Source: a virus | Reading direction: 5' to 3' (one strand) | IMG/VR virus record: IMGVR_UViG_3300042312_000111 | Span: 1 to 36,365 of that record | DNA length: 36,365 nucleotides | In this document: positions 28,567 to 36,365 of the stretch, piece after piece | Layout of the letters: each line of letters opens with the position of its first letter | Numbering within the stretch: position 1 is the stretch's first letter | Made by a program: the position numbers and the translations under genes | The notes under the pieces: generated by a model | Databases searched by the model: none | What the model was told of the DNA's origin: nothing | The model's input: the letters and a program-made list of their open reading frames with translations, nothing else

Positions 28567-28971
28567 TTAACGTCTGAAAAATCTTGATATTAATGTCCCT
28601 AATTCAACGCCAGTAATCCGCTTGATGTTTTCCGCCACGCTAAATAATTCTGTTGCAGAGATCATCATTGCCACCATGTAGGTTATTGGAAATGGAATTG
28701 AAAAGGTATTTTTTGCACCTTCAAAAATAAGGATGGCTACAAAATAAACTACAATCTTTTCTGTTGTTCGATACAATCCTTTGCTGCTTATATTTTGTTC
28801 TTCCTTCTTTGCCGCTTTTATGCCCGTGATTGTGTCCGCAAAAACAACGGCAACCGTAAACAGCAGAAAGCCCTTAATAGGTATGAAGAACGAAGCAATG
28901 AAGCCGCAGCAGAGGGAGAAGGCAATGAACTCGTAACCTTGGTAAAAAAGTTTTAGTATTATTGATTTCAT
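28567..28971 (-). CDS. Holin
   Basis: A 134-residue protein with four likely membrane segments at about 12-30, 33-52, 72-88 and 93-112. FADTITGIKAAKKEEQNISS between the second and third segments and the basic C-terminus (ISRFFRR) resemble the phage_holin_4-like family common in Bacteroidota phages and prophages ('D.itGi.aA......isSkg'). Position before the amidase supports the call. It would form the lesion that lets the endolysin reach the wall. Confidence 0.8.
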   Translation of the reverse strand: MKSIILKLFYQGYEFIAFSLCCGFIASFFIPIKGFLLFTVAVVFADTITGIKAAKKEEQNISSKGLYRTTEKIVVYFVAILIFEGAKNTFSIPFPITYMVAMMISATELFSVAENIKRITGVELGTLISRFFRR

Positions 28972-28984
28972 AGTTTTTAAATTA

Positions 28985-31087
28985 TTAATTTGTACTTCTT
29001 TGCATGATTATCCAATTTACACCATCACTAACAAGAGTAACGGCTTTATTATTTGTTGGATTTAAAATAGCTGTACCTGTACTACCAGTAGGAGCTGAAG
29101 TAAAAGGTATAACATTAGATGATGCAGATTGTAATTGCCCTGTACCTGATTGACGAATATGCAACTCTTTGCCAGGATATGTAGCTGCACTTGGAAGAGT
29201 TAAAGTTGTAAGAACACTTGTATTTATATCTAACCATGATGTATTTACACTAACGGTAAAAGAGGAGCTTGTAGAATATGTGTATTGTCTTTCAAGCCAA
29301 GGAGTATTTACTCTACCACCAAATGTTCCAGTTGATGAAACATCTATTGTTCCTGTAAATGTTTTATTTCCTCCAAATGTTTGAGTAGTTGCACTTACAA
29401 CTCCTATTGTTGAACTTCCAGCTAATGCCATTGATATAACTGGTGTAGTTGTTCCTGTTGCAACGCTTAAACCATTTGCAGGACTTCCTGCGCTAACGCT
29501 TGTCACCGTGCCACTGCCACCTGTTGCAGACAATGTGCCACTTGTCAAAGATAGACCTGTACCAATTCCAACTGTTGCAAATCTATCTGTAGAAGATAAT
29601 CCTGCTAATCTTGTTGCAGTGTAGGTATAATCTTTAAATACTGCTCTTCCGTTAAATTGTGTTATACCCTCAAATACTTTATCACCACTAAATTGCTGTG
29701 TACCTGTTGATGTAACAATTCCAGGAGTACCAAATGCTGCGTCTGCTATACTTATAACTGGAGTAGTTGTACCTGTGGCAACAGATATTGCACCAGAACC
29801 ACTAACACTTGTAACTGTGCCATTTCCTTTGCCATTAAAAGTAGTCCAATCTGTACTTGATAAAAATCCATTTACACTTCCACTTGCTTGTGTAATAGAA
29901 AATGTCCTATTTGCAGATAAATCACCTCCTCCTTGCAATGGTGCAGTTGTAGATATTGACCTTGTTAAAGGTGTGTAAGTCGAAGCTGCAACACCTGTAC
30001 GCAAATAATTTGTCAACATACTTGCCGTGTCACTGACCAACAAGGCCGCAGTTGTATCGCGCCATAATCCACTTTTATAATATAAACTTGCATTTGCAGA
30101 AGGTGAGCTAATTGCTAAATCATGGAGCTCATGCAATGCGTAACCAGAAGCCACTCTTATTGATATTGTGCCATTGTTTACATGAGAATTAATACAAAAG
30201 CCTATAGGCATATCAATGTTTGGCGCAACTGGTTCTATATCTGTCCAAACACCTGCCGTAGTTGGAGATGGGTAAAGGATTGCTCCAGTCGCAAAGGTAT
30301 CGGTGTTAACCTTTCTTATTTTTCCAAATGAAATAACGTAGCCGTCTTCACCGTTGCTTAAATCATGAGCAGTAATTCCTAATAAATATTTAGCGTCAAT
30401 ACTACCATTCGCAATAAACTTTGCAACGGTTATTCTTCCACTTGCACCAACCGTGCCATTAGCATACACGATGCTGCCTTTTGTAATAGTTGAGCCTGTT
30501 TGATTTTTAACAAGCCAAAAGTTTTTAAAGCCTAATTCGTTTGGTACATTGTCATTTAATCCAAGTACAACTGTTGCTAAATCGGAATCCCATCGCATTT
30601 TAGCCGTATCCACGTTGTTGGTAGGTACACCTACATTAAAAAACAATGAATCAACAGGCTGTGAAAAATTGTTGTTTACAATGACTGTATCGCTATTATT
30701 AAACTGCCATCCTCCTTTAGTTTTAATATAGCTAAATAAGACATTGTTAACTGTGTCAAATAGATGGTAGGCATTGTTTAAACTGCTTGGTTTTAATGCC
30801 ATTGTATCGTTTGATCTTCCTCTAAAAACCAACCCATCGCCACTCGTCTGATAACCAAGTCTCTGTTTGTTCCCTGTTGCTGGATACTGGGCAAAGGCAA
30901 TGGTGCAGGAGAGGAGGAGGAGAAAGGATAGTGTTTCTCTTTTCTTTGGAATCTTAATTTTGTTTATCATTTTACCTATGTATTTTCTTCCTAAACCAAG
31001 TGCCAGCTCTTGCACTAAAACACCTGCAACGCGCACAATGGCTTTTAAAAACTTTCTTTCTTTCTTAGGTGTAGGTATTTGTTCCAT
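28985..31087 (-). CDS. Tail fibre/adhesin with an internal signal peptide
   Basis: A 700-residue protein. Residues 1-39 are basic and amphipathic (EQIPTPKKERKFLKAIVRVA). Met40 begins a typical signal peptide: basic MINKIKIPKK, hydrophobic LSFLLLLSCTIAFA (53-66) and a probable AFA/Q cleavage site, followed by YPATGNKQRLGYQTSGDGLV, as in secreted Bacteroidota proteins. The rest is beta-rich fibre sequence with two copies of a GTVTSVS...SVATGTTTPVIS unit (from about 430 and 533) and a final globular tip ending VNWIIMQRSTN. It is last of the tail genes, usual for the receptor-binding fibre. Start overlaps the upstream gene by one base; starting at Met40 (30970) would give an exported form. Confidence 0.75.
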   Translation of the reverse strand: MEQIPTPKKERKFLKAIVRVAGVLVQELALGLGRKYIGKMINKIKIPKKRETLSFLLLLSCTIAFAQYPATGNKQRLGYQTSGDGLVFRGRSNDTMALKPSSLNNAYHLFDTVNNVLFSYIKTKGGWQFNNSDTVIVNNNFSQPVDSLFFNVGVPTNNVDTAKMRWDSDLATVVLGLNDNVPNELGFKNFWLVKNQTGSTITKGSIVYANGTVGASGRITVAKFIANGSIDAKYLLGITAHDLSNGEDGYVISFGKIRKVNTDTFATGAILYPSPTTAGVWTDIEPVAPNIDMPIGFCINSHVNNGTISIRVASGYALHELHDLAISSPSANASLYYKSGLWRDTTAALLVSDTASMLTNYLRTGVAASTYTPLTRSISTTAPLQGGGDLSANRTFSITQASGSVNGFLSSTDWTTFNGKGNGTVTSVSGSGAISVATGTTTPVISIADAAFGTPGIVTSTGTQQFSGDKVFEGITQFNGRAVFKDYTYTATRLAGLSSTDRFATVGIGTGLSLTSGTLSATGGSGTVTSVSAGSPANGLSVATGTTTPVISMALAGSSTIGVVSATTQTFGGNKTFTGTIDVSSTGTFGGRVNTPWLERQYTYSTSSSFTVSVNTSWLDINTSVLTTLTLPSAATYPGKELHIRQSGTGQLQSASSNVIPFTSAPTGSTGTAILNPTNNKAVTLVSDGVNWIIMQRSTN

Positions 31088-31461
31088 TAGTTTATATTTA
31101 TTGCAAATACAATGTAATTACTTCCATCGTAATGTGTGTTAGAATCTATGGTAATAGTAGCAGGTAGTGTAATAGAATATTGACTATCGACTAATTTCTG
31201 ACCATTCTGGTAAACATGGATAGCTGCTAATAAATTAGTTGTCGGCAACTTGCCGCTATTTTGTGTCCAGGTTAATATAGCAGATGTTGTATCAAGAAAT
31301 TCTTGATTAAAGATAGAAACGGCAGAGCCATTTACTGTAACATTATTTATTGTTTCTGTAACATTGTTGTTTACCACTCCGCCACTTCCTGCGTTATTAG
31401 CAACATCTGCAAAGTCGCGAGGTTTAGATAAAACTGTTCTTTCTGTATAATTAGGCATCAA
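31087..31461 (-). CDS. Small tail-tip or fibre-attachment protein, 124 residues
   Basis: PNYTERTVLSKPRDFADVAN at the start, then an Asn/Val-rich stretch (GGVVNNNVTETINNVTVNGS) and a beta-rich domain (ILTWTQNSGKLPTTNLLAAI, then VYQNGQKLVDSQYSITLP). 'qnGqkL....ys' is common in small beta-sandwich domains of phage tail tips. It overlaps the 740-residue protein gene by 11 bases and the fibre gene by one. Probably a connector between tail tip and fibre. Confidence 0.6.
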   Translation of the reverse strand: MMPNYTERTVLSKPRDFADVANNAGSGGVVNNNVTETINNVTVNGSAVSIFNQEFLDTTSAILTWTQNSGKLPTTNLLAAIHVYQNGQKLVDSQYSITLPATITIDSNTHYDGSNYIVFAININ

Positions 31462-33673
31462 GTTCTATTTTAAAGTAATCACCTTGCCAAATCTCTGTTT
31501 TTAAATCAAAACTACCTCTTTCAAAAACGTAATATCCAGATGAATATTCTATGACCTTGTGAGGAAGGTAAGGATTGTCAACTGATAAATTTTGGAATGG
31601 CATATCTACCATGCGTAGCTTTGGTGTGAGCTGTCCGCGTATAACTTCATTTACTAATAGCTGAGTGACATTGTTAAAGCCTGATCCGCTGCTAACATCC
31701 CATGAGCTGCTATTTTCATAGGTGCCAGATTCTAATACTTTTAATCCACCATCCGTTGTTTTACTTGGCCCATCGCCAAGGTATGTATCAAGGCTAAAGA
31801 CTGTGGAAGATTTATCGTCATTGTCAGAGCCATATTCAAGGATGTCACTTTGCCCAGAGACTGCACCAGTAGGAAGAAATTCAAGATAATTACTGCTTAA
31901 TAAATATGATATACTAAAATTACCAGACACATTTGTTCCTGCCTCATTTCTCATATTTTTTAAGCGCATCTCCCATACATACTCTGCACTCTCTGGAATG
32001 TCTAAGGTATCAAATGTAATAGTTTTATAAGCAACAAAAGCAGCATCTGCTGTTATTGTTTCCGTATTAAACTCATATTCGTAAAATGTATTTTCCCAAC
32101 TTGCAGCGTCTAATATAAAATTAAAACCATTAGTGTAAGTTACATTTCTTTTTAAATACTTATTTTCCTGCTTTACCTGTAATGATTTAATTTTGCCAGT
32201 AAAACCTGGAGATGACAAACTATCTAATTGTAATGTATCTGTGTTAGTTGATAAAATTACATAGTCATAATCACCACTTTCTGTAATTGTTTTTGTAACA
32301 CCACCTAAACGTAATCTAAGGCTACCACTATTTTCAATATCAACTTTTATTTTAACATAATACTTTCTACCAGATGTAACTGTGAAAGTAGTGTAGTATG
32401 CTACCGTTGCTATTATTGTACCTTCAAGTATTCCATTGTTTATAAACCAACCGCTGCCCAATGTCCAGTTAGCATCGGCAAAACCTTGCAATGGAAAGCT
32501 ATTAATAATAGATGCTACTTTTACGGCAAATACAAACTGAAAAGGCTCAAAGTTTACAGGATTTAAAGCTTGCGCATAAAAGCCAAGTATTCCTGTATAT
32601 GATAATCTTGCATCTGCATTTGTAGCGTCTAATGTCGGAGTGATTGTTGTTATTGGTGTGGTATTAGTAGCATAGTTATATTCTACTCCTGCTAATAAGT
32701 TTTGTTTAGCAAAGTGATTGTACCTAATAACTACATTTTTGAGTGCAGGATAGTATGTCCATTTACCTCCACTTAACCTCATTAAATCACTTCCTGGTAA
32801 ATTAGTCTGTATATTAGACATGGTAAAATCTAAAGTAAATGTACCAGATGTCTGTACTCCTAAAGCACTGTATTTAAAATATCTGTGAGCTGCAGGATTC
32901 CTTGCATATTCATTGACTTGAATAAACCAATATTGATTGCCAGAAAATATTAATCTTGCGCCAAATGTTTGACATATTTTTTTTAAGACATCATAGCAAC
33001 TTTGATAATTATAATTATTCTTTGTGTCTTTATGATAAAATGCCCTATGCTGTATAACTGTTAATAATGCGTAATCTTTACCAGCACTATAAGCAGTTGT
33101 ATTCTCATTCCAATTAAATACTGTGTGCAGCACTGGTAAGCTATTTGCCACCAGTTCACTCTGTACAAAATCAAGTTGATTAAGACAGTTTAAAATATGT
33201 TGTACTACTGTGTCCTGTCCATTGTAAGGCCCTACTGCACTTTTGTAATCCAATGTTTTCAACCATCCTAATCCATCAATGGCAGATATTTGAGCAACAT
33301 AACCAATAGACAAAGGGATGTCCTCAAATTGCACCAAATCTGTAACTATATAACCATACCAATTAAAAGATACTGTCGTATTATCATCCTCATAAGCCGT
33401 AACATCTATTGTAAACCTTCCTTCAACAGCTAATCCAATATCAAGAAGTAATGTTTGTAAATCATTATTATTTATAAGTAAAGATAAATTAAATGAAGAT
33501 CCAATAATAGGTGTAAATCTTTCTTGTCCTTGCTGGCTTTCGCTATCATATTGTAAGCCTAATGATATAGTATCAAATGTCCCAACAGCACCAGAATAAT
33601 TACTATCTTTTATTGATACAGTAATCTTTCTGCGTTTTTCGTTATATACTGTCGTTTGATACCTAACTCCCAT
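31451..33673 (-). CDS. Large tail-tip (baseplate hub-like) protein
   Basis: A 740-residue protein after the tape measure. The first 300 residues (VRYQTTVYNEKRRKITVSIK; LQTLLLDIGLAVEGRFTIDV; ALLTVIQHRAFYHKD; YDVLKKICQTFGARLIFSGN) match a tail protein found in many Bacteroidota phages and prophages, thought to act in the hub/distal-tail position. About residues 390-510 look like an inserted carbohydrate-binding beta-sandwich (ANWTLGSGWFINNGILEGTI; GSLRLRLGGVTKTITESGDY). Shares its first base with the tape measure stop. Confidence 0.7.
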   Translation of the reverse strand: MGVRYQTTVYNEKRRKITVSIKDSNYSGAVGTFDTISLGLQYDSESQQGQERFTPIIGSSFNLSLLINNNDLQTLLLDIGLAVEGRFTIDVTAYEDDNTTVSFNWYGYIVTDLVQFEDIPLSIGYVAQISAIDGLGWLKTLDYKSAVGPYNGQDTVVQHILNCLNQLDFVQSELVANSLPVLHTVFNWNENTTAYSAGKDYALLTVIQHRAFYHKDTKNNYNYQSCYDVLKKICQTFGARLIFSGNQYWFIQVNEYARNPAAHRYFKYSALGVQTSGTFTLDFTMSNIQTNLPGSDLMRLSGGKWTYYPALKNVVIRYNHFAKQNLLAGVEYNYATNTTPITTITPTLDATNADARLSYTGILGFYAQALNPVNFEPFQFVFAVKVASIINSFPLQGFADANWTLGSGWFINNGILEGTIIATVAYYTTFTVTSGRKYYVKIKVDIENSGSLRLRLGGVTKTITESGDYDYVILSTNTDTLQLDSLSSPGFTGKIKSLQVKQENKYLKRNVTYTNGFNFILDAASWENTFYEYEFNTETITADAAFVAYKTITFDTLDIPESAEYVWEMRLKNMRNEAGTNVSGNFSISYLLSSNYLEFLPTGAVSGQSDILEYGSDNDDKSSTVFSLDTYLGDGPSKTTDGGLKVLESGTYENSSSWDVSSGSGFNNVTQLLVNEVIRGQLTPKLRMVDMPFQNLSVDNPYLPHKVIEYSSGYYVFERGSFDLKTEIWQGDYFKIELDA

Positions 33674-35715
33674 TATTGTATTCTACTAAGACCTTTTTGT
33701 GATCTGTTTAGCAATATAATCAAATCATTTCCGCTTATCCTTGTTTCCAACACTCCTCCAATGCCCATGTCTCCCATCATTGACTTTAACTTTGACAAAG
33801 GTGCAATTACTTCCGGATCTACACGACTGTTCCTGTTATCTCCAACAGTTGCCATAGTAGGCCCAAATGCCAACCCGCCCTCTGCAAGTTTTGGAGCGCC
33901 AATCTTCATTATTAATGACCTTGCTACACCACCAGCAGCAGCAGCAATAGCAGGAGCAATAGCCACCATGAAAGGTGATAATGGTACAGATGCTAATGCT
34001 TTTGCTACATACATTCTAATAAAATTAGCAATTATATCAGCAATGCTTTTTCGTACAGCTGCTGCAAGTTCTTTCATACTTTCAAATCCACTTGCTGCCA
34101 ATTCACCAAAACTTAATATACTGGCAGCAATAATTTGTTGACCTTGTCCTAATGAATCATATGCACTTTTTGCCACTGGTGCAATTTTATTAAATGAATT
34201 AGCTACATCTTCATTTGTTTGTTTTAATCTTTCATTTGCGGCTGATATACTTTCTAATTTATCTGGCAGTAAATCTAAAGTCGGTAAAATTCCTATAACA
34301 CCTAAACCTGCACCCATTGAGGCAGCAGAACCTGCTCCACCACCACCTCCACCTGTTGGAGTAGTATCACTTGGTTCTGTCGGCATAGTTGGTGCAGTAA
34401 TACCACCACCGCCACCAGTTGCTTTTGCACCAGTGGTAAACAATGATGCAAGTTTGCCTTTTAAACTATCAACTGTATCTCCAATACTTTTAAACTCTGT
34501 AGCTACTATTCTTTGCTCCTTTTGATAGGATGTTAAACCATCAAGATTAAATAAATTTAACCCTAATGCTTTCTGTAGATAATCAATATTTTTTAAAACA
34601 TTAGATACTCCTTGCATTACAGAGTTTTTAATGTTTATCCATATATTTTTAAAGTTGTCGCTAAACGCCTTCCAGTTATCATAAACATACAAGGCAATAG
34701 CACCAATAGCAGCAATGGATGCAGTAACTACTAAAATCATTGGATTGGCAGCTAAATAGCTAAATGCTTTACTTATATTTCCTATTGCTTGTACTATTAA
34801 TTTTGATGCTCCGGCTAAAGCACCGTATGTGCTTATCAATTTACCTACAATAAATATAATAGGTCCAATCGATGCAGCCACTAAAGCAGCCTTTACGATA
34901 AAACCTTGTGTCTCTGGATTAAGAGCTTTAAATCCATCTACTAATCCTTGTATATATTTACTTAAACTTTCTGCAACCGCTTGTAAATTTAATGACTCAT
35001 TTATAGCCTTGCCAAATTCTGCTAAAGATGCCGTTACATTATCTTTTAAATTATCATAGGTATTGCCTAAACCACCTTGCGCTCTTTCCAATTTTGCTAA
35101 TGCAGATACAGAACGCGTTATAAATTCTTCACTACTTACACCTATTGCCCTTATGCCTTCCGCAGTCACTGTACCAAATTCCTCTTTCATTACACGCGCA
35201 AACTCTGGCAACCTTTCTTTTATCTGATTAAGATCTTCTTGCGTTACCTTACCAACTGCACTTATTTGACTTAATGCCAATGTAACTCCGCTAAACTGTT
35301 CAGCTCCTCCACCAGATCTCGCTACCGCATTACCAAACTGTGTTATAGTTTCCCTTGCTGCATCGGCAGACATTCCTACACTTTGCAAGGAGGCAGAAGC
35401 CTGCACAACTTGCGGCAAAGCAAGACCAGGATTCTCTGCAACTTTACGAAGTTTATCTAACTCCTCCTTTGCTCCTTCACTTGTACCCATGATGGCAATC
35501 AATCCATTCTCCAACTTCTCCATGTCGGCAAATGCCTTCAACGAAGCTGCACCGACACCAAGCAATGGCAGAGTAATAGACTGCGTCATTGTGCTGCCGA
35601 TGTTTTGCATCTGTGAGCCAAACTTTGTCATTCTACTTTCTACCTTGCCAAGTTCACGGGAAAGGCTCGAAACATCTATACCAAGTTTAAGATTTAACTG
35701 CGCTGCATTTGCCAT
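33673..35715 (-). CDS. Tape measure protein
   Basis: A 680-residue protein. LNLKLGIDVSSLSRELGKVE, then RMTKFGSQMQNIGSTMTQSI, then LPLLGVGAASLKAFADMEKL is the standard N-terminus of TP901-1-type tape measures. Around residues 265-340 are hydrophobic segments (IIFIVGKLISTYGALA; ILVVTASIAAIGAIALYVYD) associated with DNA ejection. A glycine-rich flexible linker (about 425-470) and a C-terminal tail end the chain. At about 0.15 nm per residue, the length suggests a tail near 100 nm, consistent with a siphovirus. It lies 2 bases downstream of the frameshifted chaperone frame. Confidence 0.9.
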   Translation of the reverse strand: MANAAQLNLKLGIDVSSLSRELGKVESRMTKFGSQMQNIGSTMTQSITLPLLGVGAASLKAFADMEKLENGLIAIMGTSEGAKEELDKLRKVAENPGLALPQVVQASASLQSVGMSADAARETITQFGNAVARSGGGAEQFSGVTLALSQISAVGKVTQEDLNQIKERLPEFARVMKEEFGTVTAEGIRAIGVSSEEFITRSVSALAKLERAQGGLGNTYDNLKDNVTASLAEFGKAINESLNLQAVAESLSKYIQGLVDGFKALNPETQGFIVKAALVAASIGPIIFIVGKLISTYGALAGASKLIVQAIGNISKAFSYLAANPMILVVTASIAAIGAIALYVYDNWKAFSDNFKNIWINIKNSVMQGVSNVLKNIDYLQKALGLNLFNLDGLTSYQKEQRIVATEFKSIGDTVDSLKGKLASLFTTGAKATGGGGGITAPTMPTEPSDTTPTGGGGGGAGSAASMGAGLGVIGILPTLDLLPDKLESISAANERLKQTNEDVANSFNKIAPVAKSAYDSLGQGQQIIAASILSFGELAASGFESMKELAAAVRKSIADIIANFIRMYVAKALASVPLSPFMVAIAPAIAAAAGGVARSLIMKIGAPKLAEGGLAFGPTMATVGDNRNSRVDPEVIAPLSKLKSMMGDMGIGGVLETRISGNDLIILLNRSQKGLSRIQ

Positions 35716-35717
35716 TA

Positions 35718-36361
35718 TTACTCTTTATCCCATTTGTCAAAAATTGACTTGTCAACTTCTGTCAAATTTCTTTTAGTTGGTTTTGGATTATCATTCTCCC
35801 AAGGAAACTCAATCAAATCTTTAGGCTTAATTGACTTTCCCTTTGCCGTATGAACATTTAATAAAAGTGTTGTTTGCCACCTGGCTCTTTCCCACTCAAA
35901 TTGCTGCTCTATTTCAAATTGGTTATTATAACCTTGCATGGCTATAATAACCTCTCTCAATGTCATTTCATAGTATTGCGGAGGATGGAATCTAAGGACT
36001 CCAAAACAAAATCTTTCGATGTAGTCAAGTGTTAACTCACCTCCTCCGCTATCTCGTTTTTTCTTTCCGGATCTTCTGGTACTGAAATCTCATTTGTTAT
36101 CAGCTCCGTTATCCTATTTATCCCTCCCTTGTCTAAATCTACTAAGTCGCAAAACTTTTCTAAGGTATATGGGCACTTCTCACCCTTTGCCTTGTAACCT
36201 GCCTGCACACCAGCAAAAGCAAGTTCAAGAGCAAATAAGAGGTCTTCGCCAAGTTGGGAGAGGTCGCTAAGTTTTAGATTCCTCTCCCGTAAAAATGTAC
36301 CTAACACGAACATACCAAACTTAACTGGTATGTCCGCATTAGCTATTTTTATTGTTTTCAT
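35718..36361 (-). CDS. Tail assembly chaperone GT, -1 frameshift product
   Basis: A -1 shift at the heptamer on 36056-36062 joins the G frame (36361 to 36056) to a second open frame (36056 to 35718), giving about 214 residues. No stop intervenes in the -1 frame from the slip site to 35718. The T part runs GELTLDYIERFCFGVLRFHP, then YEMTLREVIIAMQGY, the latter matching the 'y..mTlre....l.gy' motif of T domains. In lambda and many siphophages G and GT together chaperone the tape measure, and the order chaperone then tape measure is kept here. Confidence 0.8.
36032..36361 (-). CDS. Tail assembly chaperone G
   Basis: A 109-residue protein starting MKTIKIANADIPVKFGMFVL. The region FALELAFAGVQAGYKAKGEK and the following FCDLVDLDKGGINRITELIT resemble gp12/gpG-type chaperones of siphophages ('l..la....a...g......f.....d.ld'). 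It is the product of normal termination just past the slip site. Its 5' end is duplicated at 1-123 by the terminal overlap. Confidence 0.8.
   Translation of the reverse strand: MKTIKIANADIPVKFGMFVLGTFLRERNLKLSDLSQLGEDLLFALELAFAGVQAGYKAKGEKCPYTLEKFCDLVDLDKGGINRITELITNEISVPEDPERKNEIAEEVS
36056..36062 (-). promoter_or_regulatory. Programmed -1 frameshift site (A AAA AAC)
   Basis: On the minus strand the G frame reads AGA AAA AAC GAG, so A AAA AAC lies exactly in the X XXY YYZ register required for tandem -1 slippage. The zero-frame stop follows 8 codons later, and the -1 frame stays open for 112 codons. A purine-rich GGAGGAGGTGAG lies about 9 bases downstream and may stimulate pausing. Confidence 0.8.
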
Positions 36362-36365
36362 GTTA
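36239..36365. repeat. Terminal direct repeat, right copy
   Basis: Identical to bases 1-127. Because the frame at 36361 continues into the same sequence, this copy should be removed when circularising the genome. Confidence 0.9.

Noticed and set aside
35718-35966. 82-residue frame starting MTLREVIIAMQGY as a separate gene
   Set aside because: The frame is open upstream of this Met to the slippery heptamer and carries the T-domain motif, so it is better read as the C-terminal part of the GT frameshift product.

Overview
The window is a complete or nearly complete tailed-phage genome of siphovirus type (HK97 fold). Bases 1-127 are repeated exactly at 36239-36365 and one gene runs through the junction, so the molecule is best read as a circular assembly of about 36,238 bp. 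The likely host belongs to the Bacteroidota. The DNA is AT-rich, Shine-Dalgarno sequences are mostly absent, several candidate promoters match the TAnnTTTG -7 element of that phylum, and one tail fibre carries a Bacteroidota-style signal peptide. I see no integrase, DNA polymerase, helicase or primase, so the phage is probably lytic and depends on the host replisome.

The layout has two opposed transcription units. A compact divergent promoter at about 15,074-15,135 fires both ways. Rightward (plus strand, 15,136-27,476) lie the early and metabolic genes: SSB, a membrane-anchored glucosaminidase, a glycosyltransferase-like protein, an HNH nuclease, a winged-helix replication initiator, a PD-(D/E)XK nuclease, ThyX, a MazG-like pyrophosphohydrolase, a dCTP deaminase-like enzyme, a RuvC-like resolvase and many small unknown genes. 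Leftward (minus strand, 15,073 down to 1, continuing from 36,365 down to 27,532) lie the virion genes: a small ribbon-helix-helix-like protein, a glycosyltransferase, HNH nucleases, TerS, TerL, portal, protease, major capsid protein, connectors, a head-closure/adhesin fusion, a second glycosyltransferase, tail completion proteins, tail tube, tail assembly chaperone with a programmed frameshift, tape measure, tail tip proteins and fibre. Holin and amidase come last. The two units converge on a strong terminator at about 27,504-27,533.

The plus-strand unit is subdivided by terminators (18,367; 21,456; 23,142; 25,586) and internal promoters. Two intervals look like independent small RNAs (about 18,303-18,401 and 23,060-23,167). 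A third RNA element at 23,337-23,443 has the A-box and T-arm of a class II tRNA but a greatly enlarged anticodon domain that could form a pseudoknot.

Several themes stand out. Three glycosyltransferase-like genes accompany unusually elaborate adhesins, one of which is fused to the head-closure protein, suggesting glycan decoration of the virion or of the host surface. ThyX, the DCD/DUT-like enzyme and the MazG-like enzyme together would redirect the dCTP/dUTP pool to dTMP. Five short genes (42-58 codons) fill gaps between annotated genes with tight stop-start overlaps or conserved-looking motifs.
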